Shown here: positions 1-5,780 of the stretch, in pieces
Numbering within the stretch: position 1 is the first letter of the stretch
Layout of the letters: each line of letters begins with the position of its first letter
Assembly (NCBI GenBank): GCA_900299065.1
Contig: OMIJ01000021.1
Span: 1 to 7,536 of the forward strand
DNA: 7,536 nucleotides
DNA from: Hyphomicrobiales bacterium
GTDB taxonomy: Bacteria; Pseudomonadota; Alphaproteobacteria; Rhizobiales; Beijerinckiaceae
Direction of reading: 5' to 3'
Program-made: the position numbers and the translations under genes
The notes under the pieces: model-generated
Told to the model about the DNA's origin: nothing
Seen by the model: the letters and a program-made list of their open reading frames with translations, nothing else
Databases searched by the model: none

Positions 1-453
1 ACCCATAGCAATGCCAAAACGGGCACACAGATCATAGCCCAGAACTATCGCGTGTAAAAATTGCTGTCCCGATGAGCCCATCTGTTGAGCCATGGCCAAG
101 GCCGCGGGGATGACGGCGCAGCCTGGATGTGTGATCGAGGCGGGATGCGCATCATCTGTCTCGTCAGCATGGGCTGCCATGGCATTGGCGAGCGCTGCAT
201 CAATGGGCGATGTTTTAAATCCTGTGGCGACAACATCTGCAACGGGGATCGCTCGTTGAGCCTTTACAAATTGGCGCGCCGCAATGCCGGCTGGCAATTG
301 AGAGCCGGAGACCATAGCGGCAATCGTATCCAGAAGATGAATTTGCGCGCGCTCGATGACAAGCTCAGGTAAGGGCTGTTGCATGGCCTGCAGGGCATAG
401 GCTGCAAGCCGAGCCGTGAGAGATGCGTCAGATGCGAGTCGCGTCCCGTTCAT
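1..453 (-). CDS. MmgE/PrpD family protein, N-terminal part (cut by window edge)
   Basis: The reading frame is open from an ATG at 453 to the left edge, giving 151 residues without a stop; the family is usually about 450 residues, so roughly a third is seen. Residues 91-111 hold the family hallmark: a His-Ala-Asp, then Asp-Asp, then the motif HPASITHPG (His103, His109). This is followed by an Ala-rich helix (residues 112-125), as in 2-methylcitrate dehydratase PrpD and cis-aconitate decarboxylase, where this area lines the active site. Members dehydrate, decarboxylate or isomerise di- and tricarboxylic acids in the cytoplasm; which reaction applies here cannot be told. The start lies one base after the SDR stop (TGA-T-ATG) with only a weak GGGA upstream, suggesting translational coupling as the last visible gene of the operon. 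A hydratase or dehydratase role in the acyl-CoA route is inference. Confidence 0.88.
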   Translation of the reverse strand, partial: MNGTRLASDASLTARLAAYALQAMQQPLPELVIERAQIHLLDTIAAMVSGSQLPAGIAARQFVKAQRAIPVADVVATGFKTSPIDAALANAMAAHADETDDAHPASITHPGCAVIPAALAMAQQMGSSGQQFLHAIVLGYDLCARFGIAMG

Positions 454-454
454 A

Positions 455-1219
455 TCACGATCCCATAAAGAATCCGCCGGTGGCATGGATGACTTGTCCG
501 GTGACATAGCTGAAATCGGGACCCGCAACCGCTGCAACGACATTGGCTATTTCCTGCGGCCGTCCAGGGCGACGTAAGGGAATCAAATGATCAGGACGCC
601 CGCGCGATAATTCAGCTTTGCGCTCCTCTGCATCCTCCTCGGCTTCAATGCGTCCGGGGGAAATGAGATTGGCTCTCACGCCCAAGGCTCCATAGGTCAC
701 AGCGATGGAGCGCATCAGGCCGACCAAAGCAGATTTTGCTGTCGGCGTTCCGGGGCCTTTGGCGCCAGTAAAGGCTGTTGCACCAGAGATGAAAACAAAT
801 GAACCCTTCGTTTTCACCAATTCAGGGGCCGCATGTTTAGCCAGTAAGAAAGCCCCGTCAACGACAACCGCCTGTGCCGCGCGAAAGGCCGCCAGATCCA
901 GAGACTCAAATGAGCCATGTTCGCGATTGACGGCATTATGCACCACAATATCCAAACGCCCGTAGCGCTGAATAATCGACTCGATCAGGGCTTTATTTGC
1001 AGCTTCATCCGAAATATCGGCCAGAGCAATCATTGCGCGTCCGCCAACCTTTTCGATGTCCTGAACGACCTGTTCTGCCTCGCTCAGGGACGCGCGGGCA
1101 TTAACTGCAACCGCCGCTCCATCCCGCGCAAGACGTAAACAAATCTCACGGCCAATGCGGCGTGAGCCACCTGTCACGAGAGCAACCTGACCGGCGAGAG
1201 GATCTTGACGTGAAGACAT
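455..1219 (-). CDS. Short-chain dehydrogenase/reductase-like protein lacking the catalytic Tyr
   Basis: This is a 254-residue classical-length SDR. The Rossmann nucleotide motif TGGSRRIG lies at residues 16-23, an acidic turn ALADIS at 65-70, HNAV (normally NNAG) at 94-97, strand FVFIS with Ser145, Lys162, and SPGR at 187-190. The fold and cofactor site look intact. The usual Ser-Tyr-Lys set is not: the Tyr expected 13 residues after Ser145 and 4 before Lys162 is Thr158 (codon ACG, read directly), and the Asn expected three residues before Gly122 is Val119. By family knowledge the Tyr is the general acid/base, so this copy may be inactive, a structural partner of another SDR, or catalytically divergent. 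FabG-like hydroxyacyl-CoA dehydrogenase would be the default annotation. The ATG overlaps the CoA-transferase stop (TAATG), which supports coupled translation. Confidence 0.9.
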   Translation of the reverse strand: MSSRQDPLAGQVALVTGGSRRIGREICLRLARDGAAVAVNARASLSEAEQVVQDIEKVGGRAMIALADISDEAANKALIESIIQRYGRLDIVVHNAVNREHGSFESLDLAAFRAAQAVVVDGAFLLAKHAAPELVKTKGSFVFISGATAFTGAKGPGTPTAKSALVGLMRSIAVTYGALGVRANLISPGRIEAEEDAEERKAELSRGRPDHLIPLRRPGRPQEIANVVAAVAGPDFSYVTGQVIHATGGFFMGS

Positions 1220-2469
1220 TAAGGTTTCCGTTGCGTGCTTTTGGCTGCAATGAGGCTGTCATGTGAACTGACAGCATGGGTGCGAATGAGAGCATCAATC
1301 TGATCTGAAGAATAATTTAAAATTTCAGACATGACGTCCACACTATCTTCGCCCAGACGTGGCGGGAATTTGTGCTGCTTTCTCTCATGATATTTTTGCT
1401 TGATGGGATTGCCAGCAACGCGCGCCTTTTGGTCCGGCCTCTCGCCTGTCAGCTCAAGGATCATGTTACGATGGTGCACTTGTGGCTCTGCAAGCGCCTT
1501 GTCGACAGTGTTGATTGTGCCCACAGGGACGCCAACATCGCGCAAGGCTTTGACCCAGCTCGCAGCATCTTTCAGAGAGAAAGCCTGATCCAGAATTGCG
1601 ATCAATTCTGTTCTATGGGCATTACGATCCGGAACGCTCAGAAAACGCGGATCCTTAATCAAATCGGCCAGACCCAGAACGCGGCACATGTCCTGCCACA
1701 TTTTTTCGGTATTGGCAGTGATCGCAATCTCGACACCATCTTGCGCTGTAAAGCATCGATAGGTTGGTAGAGAATCATGCTCACGTCCCTGACGTCCAGG
1801 CACTTTGCCAGAATGTAAATAATTTGCTGCCTGATAGTTCAGAAATGAAATCTGCACATCCAGCATCGCAACATCAATGCAATCGCCATGTCCGGTGACG
1901 CTGCGTTTATTGAGAGCAGCCAGAACCCCGATCACGCCATACATTCCCGCCGCAAGATCGCCAATGGGCGCGCCCGCCCGCACCGGGCGACCACCTTTCT
2001 CACCTGTCAGACTCATGCCTCCCGACATGGCCTGCACAATCATATCATAGGCAGCATGATCGCGGTCTGGCCCATCCTGACCAAAGCCGCTGACCGAACA
2101 CCAGACGAGACCGGGATTGTCTTTTGAGATCTCTTCATAGGTGAGACCCATGCGCGCCAGAACACCCGGGCGGCGATTTTCAAACAGAACATCACATTTG
2201 AGCGCAAGATCACGGACGACCTTTATGCCATCGGGAGATTTCAGATCGACCACAATCGATTTTTTATTGCGATTGATACAGGTGAAATAAGTGCTCGATC
2301 CCGCCACAAAATGCGGCGGGACAGAGCGCGAAGAATCGCCATGGATCGATTCAATTTTGATGATCTCGGCTCCAAGATCACCCAAAATCTGTGTTCCATA
2401 GGGTCCAGCCAGAAATTCGGTAAGGTCGAGAACACGTATGTGCGACAGCGGTCCTGTTCTTTCGCTCAC
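1219..2469 (-). CDS. CoA-transferase family III (CaiB/BaiF) protein
   Basis: This 416-residue protein belongs to the class III CoA-transferases, which move CoA between carboxylic acids in the cytoplasm through an aspartyl-CoA intermediate. Visible family features are the N-terminal VLDLTEFLAGPYGTQILGDLG block (residues 13-33) followed by EIIKIE, NRNKKS at 66-71, ENRRPGVLARMGL at 97-109, and GFGQDGP at 128-134. The segment GAPIGDLAAGMYGVIGVLAAL starting at residue 166 contains Asp171, which aligns with the catalytic Asp of formyl-CoA transferase. The start is GTG, directly abutting the thiolase stop (TAG-GTG), with a GGGGG run five bases upstream; no nearby ATG competes. The C-terminal 20 or so residues are polar and Lys/Ser-rich and probably disordered. 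Context suggests it activates the acid that the thiolase, SDR and MmgE/PrpD neighbours handle. Donor and acceptor acids are unknown. Confidence 0.92.
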   Translation of the reverse strand: MSERTGPLSHIRVLDLTEFLAGPYGTQILGDLGAEIIKIESIHGDSSRSVPPHFVAGSSTYFTCINRNKKSIVVDLKSPDGIKVVRDLALKCDVLFENRRPGVLARMGLTYEEISKDNPGLVWCSVSGFGQDGPDRDHAAYDMIVQAMSGGMSLTGEKGGRPVRAGAPIGDLAAGMYGVIGVLAALNKRSVTGHGDCIDVAMLDVQISFLNYQAANYLHSGKVPGRQGREHDSLPTYRCFTAQDGVEIAITANTEKMWQDMCRVLGLADLIKDPRFLSVPDRNAHRTELIAILDQAFSLKDAASWVKALRDVGVPVGTINTVDKALAEPQVHHRNMILELTGERPDQKARVAGNPIKQKYHERKQHKFPPRLGEDSVDVMSEILNYSSDQIDALIRTHAVSSHDSLIAAKSTQRKP

Positions 2470-3606
2470 CTAGACCCCCAATATGTGGATGGTAACTGCG
2501 CCATGATCAAGACCGGCAACGCCGCCGCCTGTCACATGTGTCATCGCTAGTTTTGCGCCTTCGACTTGTCGCTTATCGCCGCGACCTTGCAATTGATAGG
2601 TCATCTCGACAATCTGGGCAATGCCGGTCGGACCAATGGGATGCCCGCGCGACACAAGCCCGCCGCTAATATTCAGAGGAATGCGGCCCCCAATATCGAA
2701 GTCGCCATCTTCGAGCAATTGAACCGCTTCGCCCGGTTTCGAAAATCCAAGCGCATCCGAATAGAGAAGTTCATTGACCGTGAAAGCATCATGCACTTCG
2801 CAAATATCAATATCTTCCGGCCCAAGTCCGCTCTGTTCATAGAGTTCGCGCGCCGCACGCTGCGTGGATTCAGGCATGGTCATATCGCGAAAGCCCGTCA
2901 TCATCTTCCCCGAGCGCTGGATCGAGGCGACGATCTGGACAGGCTTGGACGAAAAACGATGGGCAATATCACTCGCACAAACAACCACAGCCGATGCACC
3001 ATCGCTGCGCGGACAACAATGCAGCACAGTGAAGGGATCAGCCACCATGCGCGCATTCATCACCTGCTCGGGCGTCACTTCCTGCTGAAAATGGGCCCAG
3101 GGATTGAGGGCCCCATATTTTTTGGATTTAACGGCAATCTTGGTCAATTGCTCAATCGTCACACCATAATCATGCATGTAACGTTGTGCCCGCATCGCAT
3201 AAAGACCAGGCATGGCCAGCCCATTGGCAAAATCCCAGTCTTCCGTTCGATGCACAAGGGTCTTGCCAGCCAGATTGAGTTGATCGACACCAAAGGCCAG
3301 AGCAATGTCACATTCTCCGGTTGCCACGGCAAGTGCTGCATGGCGCAAAGCAATGGCACTTGACGAACACGCACCTTCGACATTGCTGATGGGTATGCCA
3401 GTCAGGCCGAGGCGCTTGAGTACACGTTGTCCTGGCATTGAACCACTGGCGGCAGAGCCGCAATAGGCTGCGCCAATAGATTTGGGATCAACGCCCGCCT
3501 CAAGGATAGCCGATCTGACAACAGGCCATGCGAAGTCAACCATATTGACAGTATCACGCTTCATAAAGCGCATCATGCCTGTGCCAATAATCGAGACTTT
3601 TCTCAT
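2470..3606 (-). CDS. SCP-x-type thiolase (acetyl-CoA acetyltransferase-like), DUF35-partnered
   Basis: This 378-residue protein has the thiolase-fold order: nucleophile loop VEGACSSSAIAL with Cys80, EVHDAFTVNEL with His272 (the HDAF version of the SCP2-thiolase HDxF motif), GGLVSRGHPIGPTG with His322, and a C-terminal THVTGGGV. Degradative thiolases carry a second Cys in a CxGGG motif; here that position is Val358, as is common in SCP-x-like members. Because Cys80 is kept, Claisen-type thiolytic cleavage is more likely than the aldol chemistry of Cys-lacking homologues such as Ltp2. The gene overlaps the upstream DUF35 gene by four bases (ATGA) and has a strong Shine-Dalgarno (GGAGGT at 3612-3617). 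By analogy with BbsA/BbsB, and with ChsH2/Ltp2, the two products probably form one complex. The substrate is unknown; a branched or aryl 3-oxoacyl-CoA is a guess from neighbours. Confidence 0.92.
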   Translation of the reverse strand: MRKVSIIGTGMMRFMKRDTVNMVDFAWPVVRSAILEAGVDPKSIGAAYCGSAASGSMPGQRVLKRLGLTGIPISNVEGACSSSAIALRHAALAVATGECDIALAFGVDQLNLAGKTLVHRTEDWDFANGLAMPGLYAMRAQRYMHDYGVTIEQLTKIAVKSKKYGALNPWAHFQQEVTPEQVMNARMVADPFTVLHCCPRSDGASAVVVCASDIAHRFSSKPVQIVASIQRSGKMMTGFRDMTMPESTQRAARELYEQSGLGPEDIDICEVHDAFTVNELLYSDALGFSKPGEAVQLLEDGDFDIGGRIPLNISGGLVSRGHPIGPTGIAQIVEMTYQLQGRGDKRQVEGAKLAMTHVTGGGVAGLDHGAVTIHILGV

Positions 3607-4019
3607 TGAGCACCTCCAATCGGTGCAAATTTGAATTGTAAAACTTTACGGCCAAATTTATCGATCTTCGGATCCACGACTTTCAGGTGAACGACCATGT
3701 CACATTTAGCCTGATGTGGCAGCATATCGAGATGTGTGAAAACACGCACACCTTCGCGAAGATCTACATAGGAAATAATGCTGGGACTATCAAAACCAGG
3801 AGGCGCCTGACGCAGCACCGTAAAGCTGTAGACTTTGCCTTCGCGACTGAGCGGCAAAGGTTTTAACTGGTCACTCATGCAATTGGGACAGACGGCGGCT
3901 ACAGGAAACAGCCGATGCCCACATTCCAGGCATTCGCTGCCCATCAGTCGTGGCCCACCGTCACATTGCAGATCCAGATAGGGGCCGGCCGATAGCGCTA
4001 GAGGCTCGTAGTCAAGCAA
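3603..4019 (-). CDS. Zn-ribbon/OB-fold DUF35 protein, thiolase partner subunit
   Basis: This 138-residue protein has the DUF35 architecture. An N-terminal helix-like stretch is followed by a rubredoxin-type zinc ribbon with Cys30/Cys33 (CLEC) and Cys44/Cys47 (CPNC), then an OB-fold from about residue 55 to the end (GKVYSFTVLRQAPPGF, ISYVDLREGVRVFTHLD). Family members are not enzymes themselves; they bridge or complete thiolase-like enzymes and help bind CoA, as BbsA does for BbsB and the archaeal DUF35 protein does between thiolase and HMG-CoA synthase. The start chosen is TTG at 4019, because a GGAGG lies seven bases upstream. A longer frame from TTG at 4034 would translate through that Shine-Dalgarno. 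First gene of the operon; its stop overlaps the thiolase ATG (ATGA), which suits equal dosage of the two subunits. Confidence 0.88.
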   Translation of the reverse strand: MLDYEPLALSAGPYLDLQCDGGPRLMGSECLECGHRLFPVAAVCPNCMSDQLKPLPLSREGKVYSFTVLRQAPPGFDSPSIISYVDLREGVRVFTHLDMLPHQAKCDMVVHLKVVDPKIDKFGRKVLQFKFAPIGGAQ

Positions 4020-4025
4020 AATATA

Positions 4026-4032
4026 TCCTCCC
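4026..4032 (-). promoter_or_regulatory. Shine-Dalgarno of the DUF35 gene, decides the start
   Basis: On the minus strand GGGAGGA lies here and seven bases separate GGAGG from TTG at 4019-4017. This spacing supports TTG 4019 as the real start over the in-frame TTG at 4034, which lies upstream of and overlaps this site. Confidence 0.7.
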
Positions 4033-4050
4033 AAAGATTTGTAGCGGGGG

Positions 4051-4078
4051 AATATAAATTATGAACCCGATTAAGCAA
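4051..4078 (-). promoter_or_regulatory. Candidate sigma70-type promoter of the minus-strand operon
   Basis: On the minus strand TTGCTT (4078-4073) and TATATT (4056-4051) are separated by 16 bases. Initiation would fall near 4044, leaving a leader of about 25 bases before the DUF35 start. It is the best -35/-10 pair near the operon head, but this is pattern matching by eye and no start site is known. Confidence 0.45.
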
Positions 4079-4091
4079 GCGTCTCCGGGGA

Positions 4092-4258
4092 CTATTCGAA
4101 ATGAAGGCCGAGCCAGACGCCGCCTGCGATTGCAAATATCATTCCGGCCGACAAGCAAAACCACTGAATATGGAATTACAGTTTGCCAATTTTGAACTGA
4201 GTGTGAACACAGCGACGCCGATCATTGTTAGAGTGATGGAGAGACACATCAAGGTTGA
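4092..4258 (-). pseudogene. Possible remnant of a membrane-protein C-terminus
   Basis: Read on the minus strand, one frame from 4258 gives a hydrophobic stretch (MCLSITLTMIGVAVFTLSS) and a second, shifted frame gives FCLSAGMIFAIAGGVWLGL ending in a TAG at 4094-4092. Two consecutive membrane-helix-like segments in different frames, with stops in each, would fit the decayed end of a small transporter. The pattern faintly recalls LysE/RhtB-type exporters, but the family call is a guess. No intact gene is present and chance hydrophobic frames in non-coding DNA are an alternative. Confidence 0.22.
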
Positions 4259-4330
4259 TGCCTGCTAGCTCTGCAGCCATCGCTTCTTAATACGTGCAGA
4301 TAATAAAGAGCCACATGTTCTGACTCTCTT

Positions 4331-4378
4331 GGAGGATGAGACCAACGCAAGTTTGCTCTTCTCTTGCGTTCTGCCTCC
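4331..4378. repeat. Inverted repeat AACGCAAG-N11-CTTGCGTT with outer arms
   Basis: Perfect 8-base arms at 4344-4351 and 4363-4370 flank an 11-base spacer, and outer 5-base arms GGAGG (4331-4335) and CCTCC (4374-4378) can also pair. No T-run follows on either strand, so it does not look like an intrinsic terminator. A dyad operator between the divergent units is plausible, though it lies over 300 bases from each start codon. Confidence 0.5.
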
Positions 4379-4419
4379 TCAAACGAATATGCGGCCAGCA
4401 AATTGCGTAAAGTCTTTGT

Positions 4420-4474
4420 GGTCAGGTCATACCGGCGCTATATTGTTGGGCAGACGGGGCAGGATCACCTGACC
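4420..4474. repeat. Inverted repeat GGTCAGGT / ACCTGACC, 39-base spacing
   Basis: GGTCAGGT at 4420-4427 has its exact reverse complement at 4467-4474. The arms are too far apart for a typical dimer operator but could close an RNA stem around a 39-base loop or bind two regulator dimers. It sits at the edge of the GC-rich patch. Function unknown; 8-base matches at this distance can arise by chance. Confidence 0.3.
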
Positions 4475-4637
4475 GGCCCGGCTCATCACTGCCTGTCACC
4501 CGCCTGTATCAGGGATTCCGTAAAGGCCCGCCGGGCACTATCGACCGGTCTCGCCGACCGATCAGCGCTGGCGTCAAACCCCTCCATCAACTAACATAAG
4601 GCTGGATCACCTCATGGGGCTGACCAATAGTTCAAAA

Positions 4638-4643
4638 TATGAT
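4638..4643 (+). promoter_or_regulatory. Candidate -10 box for the binding-protein gene
   Basis: TATGAT matches the -10 consensus at five of six bases and would give a leader of about 30 bases. The hexamer 17 bases upstream (TGGGGC, 4615-4620) is a poor -35, so an activator or another sigma factor may be needed if this is the promoter. Confidence 0.25.
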
Positions 4644-4682
4644 TCGTGAAATTGAGAATCCAAATTCAGGAGATGTTAGCCC

Positions 4683-5744
4683 ATGGTCATTATGTCAGCA
4701 TTTTCGAAGACCCGTTTTCGCTCCCTTATTGTCGCAGGCGCCGCCATGCTTGCTGGCTTCACAGCGCCAGCAACTGCCCAGTCTCCAAGCGTCGAAAGCT
4801 TCTATAAGGGAAAGACCATCACGCTTGTGGTTGGATTCACTCCCGGGGGTGGCTATGATCTTAACGCACGCGCCGTTGCACGTTTCATGGGCGATCATAT
4901 TCCAGGCAAGCCGAAAGTTGTCATTCAGAACATGCCGGGCGCTGGCAGCCTCGCAGCCATCAACCATTTGGCCAATTTGGCCGCGAAAGATGGAACGGCT
5001 CTCGCCTCTTTTTCGCGCGGCGTGATATTCGAGCCCCTGATGGGCAATAAGAGCGCCCAGTTCGATGCGCGCGCTCTGAACTGGATAGGGAGCCCAAGCC
5101 GTGAAACCAATGTTGTATTTGTGCGCTCCGATTTGCCGTTCAAAACATTCGATGACTTGAAGTCACGTGAAATGATCGTTGCCGCAACGGGAGGCGGCGC
5201 CGATACAGGAACTTTTCCTCTGATGATGAATTCCGTTCTCGGCACAAAGCTGAAACTCGTCACCGGCTATCCGGGCGCGCCCGAAGCCTTGCTGGCAATG
5301 GATCGTGGCGAGGTCGATGGCATGGCAGGTCTGTCATGGGGCTTTCTGAAAACAGTGCGCCCAGCTTGGATCGCAGAAAACAAAGTAAGGGTTTTGCTGC
5401 AATTTGGTCTGTCCAAGGCACCTGATTTGCCCAATGTTGCATCGGCGCTCGATCTCGCCAGCAATGATGCCGACCGACAATTGCTTGAGCTTTTTATCGC
5501 GCGTTTGCCAATCGCCTGGCCAATCGCTGCGCCCACGGGCGTTCCTGCAGAGCGTATTACGGCGCTGCGCAACGCTTTTTTGGAAACTATGTCTGATCCC
5601 GACTATCGCGCTGAAGCTGAAAAGCAAGCGCTGGAGGTCGATCCCGTATCGGGCGATGAGATTGCGCAGATTCTGGCGCGAGTCTATGCAAGCCCGGAAG
5701 CTGTTGTGTCTCGAGCACGTGAAATTGCCGAAGGCGCACGCTAA
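4683..5744 (+). CDS. Bug/TctC-type periplasmic substrate-binding protein
   Basis: This is a 353-residue tripartite tricarboxylate transporter receptor (Bug family). It starts with a basic n-region, a hydrophobic core (residues 14-26) and a signal peptidase site ATA|Q near residue 32, so it is exported to the periplasm. The mature part begins FYKGKTITLVVGFTPGGGYD, then VVIQNMPGAGSLAAINHL, the two stretches that bind the carboxylate of the ligand in this family, with Asp59 in the usual place. GYPGAPEALLAMDRGEVDG (residues 195-213) matches the second-lobe hinge area. ATG at 4683 is chosen because AGGAG (4668-4672) lies 10 bases upstream; the in-frame ATG at 4692 is a weaker alternative. No TctA or TctB membrane genes are in the window, so it must use permeases encoded elsewhere or act as a sensor partner. 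It is probably co-transcribed with the monooxygenase, whose substrate it may bind. Confidence 0.93.
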   Translation: MVIMSAFSKTRFRSLIVAGAAMLAGFTAPATAQSPSVESFYKGKTITLVVGFTPGGGYDLNARAVARFMGDHIPGKPKVVIQNMPGAGSLAAINHLANLAAKDGTALASFSRGVIFEPLMGNKSAQFDARALNWIGSPSRETNVVFVRSDLPFKTFDDLKSREMIVAATGGGADTGTFPLMMNSVLGTKLKLVTGYPGAPEALLAMDRGEVDGMAGLSWGFLKTVRPAWIAENKVRVLLQFGLSKAPDLPNVASALDLASNDADRQLLELFIARLPIAWPIAAPTGVPAERITALRNAFLETMSDPDYRAEAEKQALEVDPVSGDEIAQILARVYASPEAVVSRAREIAEGAR

Positions 5745-5766
5745 ATCTCATCTTCTCTCATCGCAT

Positions 5767-5771
5767 AGGAG
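5767..5771 (+). promoter_or_regulatory. Shine-Dalgarno of the monooxygenase, supports TTG start
   Basis: AGGAG lies nine bases upstream of TTG at 5781. No ATG near the FAD motif offers an alternative start, so the non-ATG start is well supported. Confidence 0.65.
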
Positions 5772-5780
5772 AATATTCAC

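Larger units (their letters stand above)
4035..4682. other. Divergent intergenic region, no intact gene seen
   Basis: About 650 bases lie between the two divergent transcription units. It holds the candidate operon promoter, a possible decayed membrane-gene end, an 8-bp-arm inverted repeat (4344-4370), a second distant inverted repeat (4420-4474), and a GC-rich patch. Bases 4451-4560 are 74/110 G or C by hand count, against 48/100 for 4261-4360. The patch has short palindromes at 4526-4536, 4543-4550 and 4546-4560. A 76-codon plus-strand frame crosses the area but has no convincing ribosome site or recognisable motif. No regulator gene is encoded here. Confidence 0.6.

Noticed and set aside
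1372..1770. A 132-codon plus-strand frame antisense to the CoA-transferase
   Set aside because: It mirrors codon bias of the real gene on the other strand and shows no recognisable motif.
2566..3363. A 265-codon open frame on the plus strand antisense to the thiolase gene
   Set aside because: It lies wholly inside the thiolase gene, which has full family motifs; the antisense product is His/Arg/Ile-rich with no domain, and no good ribosome site precedes it.
4344..4370. The dyad read as an intrinsic terminator
   Set aside because: No T-run follows the stem on either strand and no intact gene ends next to it.
4364..4594. A 76-codon plus-strand frame in the intergenic region
   Set aside because: Its start lies inside the AACGCAAG dyad, no Shine-Dalgarno is at proper spacing, and the product has no motif; kept only as part of the intergenic description.
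4683..4694. The in-frame ATG at 4692 as the binding-protein start
   Set aside because: The Shine-Dalgarno at 4668-4672 is 10 bases from ATG 4683 but 19 from ATG 4692; the signal peptide works from either, so the first is preferred.
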